Of a stretch of DNA of 13,663 bases, positions 5,320 to 11,498 are shown piece by piece. The translations under genes and the position numbers were made by a program. The notes below the pieces were generated by a model. That model made no database searches. It saw nothing but the letters and a program-made list of their open reading frames with translations, and was not told the origin of the DNA. Source of the DNA: Cyanobacteria bacterium T3Sed10_376R1m (GTDB taxonomy: Bacteria > Cyanobacteriota > Cyanobacteriia > Cyanobacteriales > Cyanobacteriaceae); assembly GCA_003566215.1 (NCBI GenBank), contig PXEJ01000203.1, forward strand, positions 1 through 13,663, in the 5' to 3' direction. Every line of letters begins with the position of its first letter. Position 1 is the first letter of the stretch.

Positions 5320-7059
5320 ATGGATAATAATTTATTAGTAATGTCTCTTTTGTCAGTAATGTCAAAGAGTATAGAATTACCATCAGGATTTCATAATAAA
5401 GTACAAGCAATAAAAGACATGCTTGCTGATGATTGTACAGGATTTGTTGATTCTTTAACAGATTTTCAGGTAAATAGTGCTTGTGTTGACTTTAGCATTG
5501 AAACTGATAATGAAGAATTTACTAAGAAACTTAAAAACTGGTTAGACAGAATAAACATTGAATATAATGGACAAATTCCTTCAGGGATTAATCCTTTAGC
5601 CAAAGAATATTTTAAAGAAAGATGGAAGGGTTCATCTTTTCCAGTTTTAAAAATATCCAAATGGGGTTCGGTTAATGGAATAATAGTTCCTGTAAAAATG
5701 TTTTTTGTGGATGGTCAATCTATATACGCAAAAGACAAAAACGAAAATGATGACAGTAAAAAACTATTAAATTATGATTATTATTTAGGAAAAAACTCAA
5801 ACGAAAAGTTAGGAAACAATATTATAATTACAAAACCATATGGTAGATGGTTTGATGAATATCCTAACCCATATTTAATTAAAAGAGGTGTATATCATAA
5901 TTATAAAATAATTAAATCTATTAAAAATAAAGAATCTGAAATTTTAGAAAAAATTATACCTTATATAATGATGATTAAGAAAGGCTCAGAACATTTATCA
6001 TTAAATGATATTAAATCCTATGATAAAAAAGAATTACAAGAGATTACCAATAAATTTAAAGAATTAATGGAAAATTATAAAAATAAAAACACACCTATAA
6101 GAACTGCTAACTTTGATGAAGAAATTAAACATTTAATACCTAATCTTACAGATATTTTTGACAGTAAACTTTTCGAAGTTGCGGAGAAGAACATACTTGC
6201 AGGATTAGGTTTTATAAATGTAACTGAAATACTTTCAACCCGACAAGAATCAATATTAAATCCCAAAGTTTTTACAGAAGAAACACAACAGGGTGTTAAA
6301 GATTTCAAACAACTGCTTAAAGAATTAACAATTAAAATTATTGATAAAAATAAGGATAAGAAATCGGTTGATTCTAATTTTTATGTAAGTTCTTCACCTG
6401 TAAAGAGTTTTATGACTGACGAATTTAAGCGACAAGTACAGAGACTTTGGAGAAGTGGTCGTATTTCTGACCAGACTGCTGTAGAAATAATAGGAGAGGT
6501 TGATTTTAGAACAGAAGTTTATAGAAGGAAGAAAGAGAAAACAGAAGGGTTAGATAAAATATTATATCCGCCTGTAGCTGAAAATAGAGAAGATAGAAAA
6601 TATGTAAATCCTTTTGGTAAAGAAAAAAAGAATGAAGATAAAAATGGAAAACAGATTTCTCCTGACAAAATAGATGATGTTGAGAAAAAAGAATATAATG
6701 AATCTAAAATATTAGAAATATCGCCTTACAAAGATTTAGAGAGTTTACCCAAAAATGTAAAAACATCTTTATCAAAACCGCTACAAAGAATATGGAAGAA
6801 AGCGTTTAACGCTGCTTATGAAGAATACGATTCGGATGATACATCGTTTAAAATAGCCTGGCGAGTTATAAAACGTGTATCAGAGAAAAACGATGAAGGA
6901 AAATGGGTGAGAAAAAAGAAAATTAATAAAAACGGAAAAGAGGTAAATGTTAGATTAACAAAATCAATAATAGAAGAGGTAATAGATTATACCGAAGAAA
7001 GATTATTTGATGAAATTAATGAGGAGGATAAAAATGAAAGAAAAGATATTATTATCTGA
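5320..7059 (+). CDS. Portal protein with C-terminal ChaB-like domain
   Basis: The portal is the dodecameric ring at the head vertex through which TerL threads DNA. The SD AGGAG (5309-5313) stands 6 bases before the ATG. Family signs are the N-terminal region with QVNSACVDFSIETDN, the long helical middle, and a typical portal stretch near residues 376-425 (LWRSGRISDQT, then FRTEVYRRKKE and ILYPPVAENRE). Gene order after terL and before the protease and capsid genes agrees. Residues about 468-535 match the ChaB pattern: SPYKDLESLPKNVKTSL, then a helix with W492-K-K-A-F-N-A-A-Y and IAWRVIKR...GKWVRKK. ChaB is normally a stand-alone small protein, so this is a fusion. The gene ends in TGA, the only TGA stop in the window, and overlaps the next gene by 26 bases. 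Confidence 0.82.
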   Translation: MDNNLLVMSLLSVMSKSIELPSGFHNKVQAIKDMLADDCTGFVDSLTDFQVNSACVDFSIETDNEEFTKKLKNWLDRINIEYNGQIPSGINPLAKEYFKERWKGSSFPVLKISKWGSVNGIIVPVKMFFVDGQSIYAKDKNENDDSKKLLNYDYYLGKNSNEKLGNNIIITKPYGRWFDEYPNPYLIKRGVYHNYKIIKSIKNKESEILEKIIPYIMMIKKGSEHLSLNDIKSYDKKELQEITNKFKELMENYKNKNTPIRTANFDEEIKHLIPNLTDIFDSKLFEVAEKNILAGLGFINVTEILSTRQESILNPKVFTEETQQGVKDFKQLLKELTIKIIDKNKDKKSVDSNFYVSSSPVKSFMTDEFKRQVQRLWRSGRISDQTAVEIIGEVDFRTEVYRRKKEKTEGLDKILYPPVAENREDRKYVNPFGKEKKNEDKNGKQISPDKIDDVEKKEYNESKILEISPYKDLESLPKNVKTSLSKPLQRIWKKAFNAAYEEYDSDDTSFKIAWRVIKRVSEKNDEGKWVRKKKINKNGKEVNVRLTKSIIEEVIDYTEERLFDEINEEDKNERKDIII

Positions 7060-9016
7060 AACAAAATTATTCTTGGATGATTTTGAAAAGTCTTCTACCA
7101 CACAAATTCTAGAAGAAGGAAAAGAAAAAGAGGAAATTATAAAAATTGCTGAGGCAAGAGGTATTAATTTAAAAAACAATACTGATTTATCAGGTTTTAA
7201 AAACATTTATGTATTTGCCGATAAAAATAGTAAAAATAATGTGAGGTTTCCTAAGAAACCATTATTAAAAGCATTACCCACTGCTATAGGTAAACCAATA
7301 AACATTGACCATAATAGGAGACACGTTGTTGGACATATCATAGATATAAGGTATAAGGAAAAAGACAATAGCGTACTTACATATGGTGTTTTTTATAAAT
7401 CAAATTTTGAAGATGAATATTTAAAGGTAAAAGAAGCGTTTAAGAACGGTAGTTTACCAACATCTTCTGAAATTTGGTGTCCAAAGAAAAAAAGAAAAAC
7501 TCTTAGAGATGGTACTGTAGAATTACAGGAATTGGAAATAGCTGGAAATGCTCTTTTACTTTATAATGAACCAGCATTTGACGGAACAAAAGTGCTTGCT
7601 TTATCGAAGAAAAATACTACTGAAAGCGATTTAGTTTTTTCTTCAAAATACAATGATGATGAAATTATTTGTTCTAGTTCTTTTGAAGATTCTGTAAAAA
7701 AGAATTATGAAAGAATGTTAAAAGAGAAAGAAGAAAAATCCAAGGAAGAAGAAGATAAACAAGAACAACCTAAAGAAGAGGTTGCAGAAAAAGTTCATGA
7801 AACACCTAAAATTAAATGTGGTAATTGCGGTGTAGAACTTAATAAACCTGAAGAAGAAAACACACAGTGTTCAGGTTGTTTATCTATTTTAGATAGAGAA
7901 GGAAGCATTATTTATCCGCCTCAAAAAATAGATTTTAATTTATTCTGTCCTTCATGTCGAGCCAAAAGTTGGTTGTTAAAAGATGACAAGAAGAATTCAG
8001 CAGAATTAAGATGTAGAGAATGTAAAAAAGAATATTTAATTGATTTTATAGTGAAAGATGAAGATTCTGATGGAGAAAAAATAAAAGAAAAATTTAATTT
8101 TGTATATTCAACATTTTCAACATGTCCACAATGTGATAATAAAGTTACTGTTGTGGGAACTTCAAAGATGGAAAAATTTAATTTATCTTGTGATAAGTGC
8201 GGATTAAATTTTGTTTACAATAAACAAAAAGATAAAAGATTTAAACAGATTCAAACGATTAGAGAGATTATTGATGACCAAAAAACTAAAGAGGAGGAAG
8301 AAAAAGTGAAAGATGAAACTAAAAAAACCGAAGAAAAGAAAGAAGAAACTAAGGTTGAAGAGAAAAAAACTCCTCAAACCGAAACTCCTAAAGAAGAAAA
8401 AGTAGAGAATCCTAAAGAAGAAAAGAAAGAAACACCCAAAGAAGAAACAACTGAAACAGCTAAAACCGAAGAAAAAACTGAAGAAACACCAAAGGAAGAG
8501 AAGACAGAAGAAGATAAACCTGCCAAATCTTCTAAAGAGAAAGAAGATAATATTGAGGAAGAACCAAAAGAAAAATACTACAAAACAAAAACATTGAGAA
8601 AAGCAGCTAAAGAAATTAAAGAATTAAAGAAGTTATTTAAATCAAGTTTAAATGACCAATCACAATATATTAATGGAATTAAAAAAACTGCTTCATTAGT
8701 CATTTCTTTGAGAAAAGATTTGAAAAAGATAAAACAAGAAGCAGAAGATAAAGTTAGTTTTTACAAAGAGAACGCCAAAAAGATAATTACAAGGCAAGAG
8801 GAACTTGGCGAACATGCTAAATGTTTATCTGACAAAGATATAGTCAACGATGATGTTTATGAAAAAGCAAAACTTCGCAAAGAAAACGACTTGCTCCGTT
8901 CTCAAAAAGAAGGCATCTCCGATGATACTGTTGGAGACAAAGTCATAGAAAAAACTGACGAATATTATGCCGAACAGCGTAAAAAGATTAATAAATCTGC
9001 GTTTGGCGAAAATTAA
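7034..9016 (+). CDS. Prohead protease - triple zinc ribbon - scaffold fusion
   Basis: I start at the ATG at 7034 because GAGGAGG (7021-7027) precedes it by 6 bases; an in-frame ATG at 7007 lacks such a site. The product is 660 residues. Residues about 50-190 resemble a phage prohead protease: GKPINIDHN with H93, SLPTSSEIW with S144/S145 as candidate nucleophile, then a closing ELEIAGNALL...NEPAFDGTKV segment like the family's end. Three Cys4 zinc ribbons follow: C262/C265-C279/C282, C305/C308-C327/C330 and C364/C367-C386/C389. Residues about 417-515 are a Lys/Glu/Thr/Pro low-complexity stretch, and about 516-625 a coiled coil typical of scaffolds. Protease plus scaffold in one gene before the capsid gene fits lambda C/Nu3 logic. 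The zinc ribbons are unusual. Catalytic residues are assigned by pattern only. Confidence 0.7.
   Translation: MKEKILLSETKLFLDDFEKSSTTQILEEGKEKEEIIKIAEARGINLKNNTDLSGFKNIYVFADKNSKNNVRFPKKPLLKALPTAIGKPINIDHNRRHVVGHIIDIRYKEKDNSVLTYGVFYKSNFEDEYLKVKEAFKNGSLPTSSEIWCPKKKRKTLRDGTVELQELEIAGNALLLYNEPAFDGTKVLALSKKNTTESDLVFSSKYNDDEIICSSSFEDSVKKNYERMLKEKEEKSKEEEDKQEQPKEEVAEKVHETPKIKCGNCGVELNKPEEENTQCSGCLSILDREGSIIYPPQKIDFNLFCPSCRAKSWLLKDDKKNSAELRCRECKKEYLIDFIVKDEDSDGEKIKEKFNFVYSTFSTCPQCDNKVTVVGTSKMEKFNLSCDKCGLNFVYNKQKDKRFKQIQTIREIIDDQKTKEEEEKVKDETKKTEEKKEETKVEEKKTPQTETPKEEKVENPKEEKKETPKEETTETAKTEEKTEETPKEEKTEEDKPAKSSKEKEDNIEEEPKEKYYKTKTLRKAAKEIKELKKLFKSSLNDQSQYINGIKKTASLVISLRKDLKKIKQEAEDKVSFYKENAKKIITRQEELGEHAKCLSDKDIVNDDVYEKAKLRKENDLLRSQKEGISDDTVGDKVIEKTDEYYAEQRKKINKSAFGEN
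8291..8308 (+). promoter_or_regulatory. Internal SD and in-frame GTG: candidate start of a separate scaffold protein
   Basis: Inside the protease-scaffold gene, GAGGAGG (8291-8297) is followed after 8 bases by an in-frame GTG (8306-8308, Val425). Translation from here would give a 236-residue protein made only of the low-complexity and coiled-coil part, i.e. a stand-alone scaffold ending at 9016. The two adjacent Glu codons are GAG GAG, although the surrounding Glu-rich region uses mostly GAA, so the SD match is not merely forced by the protein sequence. Phage lambda makes Nu3 scaffold from an internal start in gene C in the same way. Confidence 0.5.
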
Positions 9017-9030
9017 AAGAGGTATTTAAA

Positions 9031-10032
9031 ATGAAAAATGATTTACATTTAGAATTATCAAAATTAGTTGGGGAACCTATTAATTATCAGCTTCCTGTTC
9101 CTTTGCCTATATCAAAAATTGCTAACACTGACACAGTTGAACCAGGCGAAAAAGTTTATACTTATGAAGATGTTGATGGAGATTCTGATGATGTATTAGG
9201 TGTAGATGCAACTGGAAGAATTTTCCACGTTGAAAGAGAACCTCTAGAGGATGTACTTGTTCCTCTTAGCGGTTTACAAAGTAGAATTGAAAGAGTTAAT
9301 GTTGATGTTCTTTTAGGAAGACCTGACCTTAAAGTGCTTAGTCGCAAAAAGGCTGGTATTGCTAGAGCTATGGATAAAAAAGAGTTGAAAGCAATTTTGA
9401 CTGCAATTACTACTGAATCTACTGTTACTATTTCTAGTAAAACTCAAGGTAGAACTCCTACTAGCACTGGTGTTGAAAAAGTAGAATATGCATCTGGTGA
9501 TGATATTTATGATTTGATTCTTAAGGCAAAACAAAAAATTGAAGACTATGGTAACAAATACGTTCTTCTTAATGGTTCTGCTGTTCAGAATAAAATTGAT
9601 ACTTATGATAAAGATGTTTCTGCAACTTTAAACTATAATCCTAATATCAAGGCTAAATTAGCACAGCTTGGTATAGAAGAGGTTAAAGTTTGGGGTAAAG
9701 TAAGAGATAAAACTGCTGATGGAACTGATTTTCAATCAGGCGATTCAGAATCTAGATTGTTAGATACTAATAAGTTTGTTCTTGTAGCAACTGATTCCAC
9801 ATTTGCTGAAGGCAAACCTATTACTTTTGTTCGAAGAAAGATTAGTCCTGAAATAGCAAAACTTATGGGAGCAGAGATAGATAAGGCTCAGAGAGCTAAT
9901 CTTGCTCTTCAAACTCCTATTAGAGACGAGAATGACAAACTGGCTATAGGTGTATATGGTTATGAATCTATATGTTTCGTAATCTCTAATCCTAAAGCTA
10001 TTGTTTTCTGTGACGCTGAATCAGCACTTTAA
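9031..10032 (+). CDS. Major capsid protein (HK97-fold type)
   Basis: The 333-residue product has the size, composition and place (after protease/scaffold) of an HK97-like major capsid protein, which forms the icosahedral shell. The SD AGAGGT (9018-9023) precedes the ATG by 7 bases. Residues about 60-100 (GRIFHVEREPLEDVLVP) and the long helix near 105-125 (KAGIARAMDKKELKAILTAI) look like E-loop/spine elements; the Gly-, Thr- and Asn-rich C-terminal half ends in a strand ESICFVISNPKAIVF, common in this family. No long cleavable N-terminal delta domain is seen, in agreement with a separately encoded scaffold. Codons use more T in third position (CTT, GTT, GCT) than neighbours, as expected for the most highly expressed gene. 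A 9-base pair hairpin follows the gene. Confidence 0.78.
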   Translation: MKNDLHLELSKLVGEPINYQLPVPLPISKIANTDTVEPGEKVYTYEDVDGDSDDVLGVDATGRIFHVEREPLEDVLVPLSGLQSRIERVNVDVLLGRPDLKVLSRKKAGIARAMDKKELKAILTAITTESTVTISSKTQGRTPTSTGVEKVEYASGDDIYDLILKAKQKIEDYGNKYVLLNGSAVQNKIDTYDKDVSATLNYNPNIKAKLAQLGIEEVKVWGKVRDKTADGTDFQSGDSESRLLDTNKFVLVATDSTFAEGKPITFVRRKISPEIAKLMGAEIDKAQRANLALQTPIRDENDKLAIGVYGYESICFVISNPKAIVFCDAESAL

Positions 10033-10055
10033 TATCATCTTAGTTTAACAATAAT

Positions 10056-10079
10056 CAGGGGAAGTTAATTCTTCCCCTG
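10056..10079 (+). terminator. Hairpin after the capsid gene, possible weak terminator or mRNA stabiliser
   Basis: CAGGGGAAG (10056-10064) and CTTCCCCTG (10071-10079) form a perfect 9-base pair stem with a TTAATT loop. It is followed by TTCATCAAATTG, not by a real T-tract, so termination would be partial. Its place between the capsid gene and lower-copy genes suggests it stabilises capsid mRNA or reduces read-through. Confidence 0.6.
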
Positions 10080-10115
10080 TTCATCAAATTGTTAACATTT
10101 AAAAAAGTAGGAAAA

Positions 10116-10556
10116 ATGACAGAATTAAAAGGTTCTTTAAGTAAAAAAGACAGTAAAAAGATTGATTTATTATTATCAGATTTAATAGACCCATACGGAG
10201 ATTTTTTTATCACTAAGGATAATATAAGGTTATTTCTTAGAGATAATAAGCATTTATTGTTTCGTGCATTGAGTAAGGGCGATAAAATAGCCTTTAACAA
10301 CAAAGCAATAGCTTTTATTACTGGATTTAGTGATAATTCAGAAAGAAAATACTTAAAATTACTTTATGAGAAACCCGAATATGTTAAAGATTTATTAAAA
10401 ATTATAGGATGGAATTTAAATATTAATCTTTGGGTAAAAATAAAGAAAAATAATCCTGTCCAAAAACAATTAAAAAAACAAGGATTTAAATTTAAGGGAA
10501 GTAGAGGTTCTGAAATACTTCTTTATAGACCAAAAAGAAAAGATAGGAGAAAATAA
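10116..10556 (+). CDS. GNAT-fold-like protein in the head gene cluster
   Basis: The frame is open from a TTG at 10089, but I take the ATG at 10116, which gives 146 residues; the upstream GTAGGA (10107-10112) is only a weak SD. The C-terminal part NPVQKQLKKQGFKFKGSRG...LLYR matches the end of GNAT acetyltransferases, where a conserved NP-x(n)-GF segment and a last strand close the fold. The earlier KAIAFITGFSDNSERKYLKLL would be the central strand pair. GNAT-like proteins occur in phage head clusters, either as enzymes or as structural derivatives. A classic acetyl-CoA binding loop (Q/RxxGxG/A) is not evident, so catalysis is doubtful. The gene ends with a one-base overlap with the next start. 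Confidence 0.5.
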   Translation: MTELKGSLSKKDSKKIDLLLSDLIDPYGDFFITKDNIRLFLRDNKHLLFRALSKGDKIAFNNKAIAFITGFSDNSERKYLKLLYEKPEYVKDLLKIIGWNLNINLWVKIKKNNPVQKQLKKQGFKFKGSRGSEILLYRPKRKDRRK

Positions 10557-11131
10557 TGTCAATTAATAATTTAGATACGTTATATCAAAAAATAAGAGCG
10601 TTAATTAATGACCATAAATCAAAAGGAGTAGAATTATTTGAATATAAAAATTCTCCTACATTCATTATTGCGCAAAATAACATAGAAATAATTAAGACAA
10701 CAAATAAAGAAACAGGACAGGAATTATCAAAATCTTTTAATGAAGAATCAAATGAATTAACACTATCTTTAGAGTCAGCGGAAGAAGTATCGTTTGGTGA
10801 TAAAATAGAAGTTTCATTTAATTTTTATAATTATAGCAACAATGAATTAAAAGAATATATAAGAGCATCATTTGTTTGGTTAAATATTTATTCTTCTGAA
10901 TGTAATAAATATGAAGTAGAAGATAATGATATATATCCAACACCTAATGATGATACATTGGATTTAATAGCTATAATTGCCAGTATTATTATTAAACCAA
11001 ATTATTCAGAATATAAAACGAGCAATCACACAGTAAGATACCCTAGAACTATGACTAAGGAAGATAAAATCGAACAATTAATAAAACGATATAAATTTAG
11101 TTCTGAAGGTATTGTTGATTTTGCGGATTAA
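10556..11131 (+). CDS. Putative head-tail connector/adaptor protein
   Basis: The ATG at 10556 overlaps the previous stop by one base, with SD AGGAG at 10545-10549 (6-base gap). The 191-residue protein begins with an alpha-helical LDTLYQKIRALINDHKS segment. It then has a beta-hairpin (LTLSLESAEEVSFGDKIEVSFNFYNYSNNEL) followed by helices (ELKEYIRASFVWLNIY). This 'R..IND...F....gd.v.V.y.yy.ysd.eL...i..A' layout is common in phage proteins that bind the portal and join head to tail. Position two genes after the capsid gene supports this. Family membership is inferred from pattern and location, not from a diagnostic catalytic motif. Confidence 0.5.
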   Translation: MSINNLDTLYQKIRALINDHKSKGVELFEYKNSPTFIIAQNNIEIIKTTNKETGQELSKSFNEESNELTLSLESAEEVSFGDKIEVSFNFYNYSNNELKEYIRASFVWLNIYSSECNKYEVEDNDIYPTPNDDTLDLIAIIASIIIKPNYSEYKTSNHTVRYPRTMTKEDKIEQLIKRYKFSSEGIVDFAD

Positions 11132-11151
11132 TATTAAATCAGGAGAAAAAA

Positions 11152-11496
11152 ATGTCGCAATGTGCAAATATAAAAAGATTTAAAGGTTCAACCAAACCAT
11201 ATCAAATAGTTATTAAAAAAAACAATGTGCCGACTAATATTAACGGATGGACATTTTATCTTACAATTAAAACACAACCATCAGACTCTGACGAAGATGC
11301 TGTAATAAATAAAAAAGTAACAGAACATCCGCAGGCAAGTGATGGAATAGCACAATTTGATTTTGATTCAGAAGAGGTGAATTTATCAGGAAATTATTTT
11401 TATTCTATTGATTTTAAAGATAACGAAGGAAATCAAGATGTTTTATTTTTTGGTAAGATAAAATTTATTAGTACATTGAGAAACGAAAGGAATTAA
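11152..11496 (+). CDS. BppU-N-like beta-sandwich protein
   Basis: The ATG at 11152 follows AGGAG (11141-11145) at 6 bases. The 114-residue product shows the common BppU N-terminal layout: KRFKGSTKPYQIVI (first strands), NINGWTFYLTIK (central strand), DEDAVINKKVTEHPQASDGIAQFDF (the 'd.da.i......p..G...f' motif) and LSGNYFYSIDFKDNEGNQDVLFFGKIKF (the 'l.pG.Y.ydI...d..g....l..G...i' closing motif). Such modules anchor fibres or decorate baseplates. Its position just before the fibre gene fits an adaptor for that fibre. It is similar in layout to the product at 2156-2518. Confidence 0.62.
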   Translation: MSQCANIKRFKGSTKPYQIVIKKNNVPTNINGWTFYLTIKTQPSDSDEDAVINKKVTEHPQASDGIAQFDFDSEEVNLSGNYFYSIDFKDNEGNQDVLFFGKIKFISTLRNERN

Positions 11497-11498
11497 TT

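Noticed and set aside
4910..5410. Open frame of 166 codons on the minus strand
   Set aside because: It lies antisense to the certain terL 3' end and the portal start, has no SD, and its translation has no recognisable pattern; it is a shadow of the coding bias.
7007..7033. Earlier ATG for the protease-scaffold gene at 7007
   Set aside because: No good SD precedes it, while the ATG at 7034 has GAGGAGG at 6 bases; the extra nine residues overlap the portal end.
7057..7059. TGA recoded as an amino acid (alternative genetic code)
   Set aside because: Reading through the portal TGA gives only a short frame overlapping the next gene, and Trp is encoded by TGG throughout; TGA acts as a stop.
7732..8580. 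A/G-rich stretches as a tandem DNA repeat or CRISPR-like array
   Set aside because: The repetition comes from Lys/Glu/Thr/Pro-rich coding sequence; units are irregular and there are no spacers.
10089..10115. TTG start for the GNAT-like gene
   Set aside because: TTG at 10089 lies just behind the capsid-gene hairpin without a clear SD; the ATG at 10116 is more likely, although its SD is weak too.
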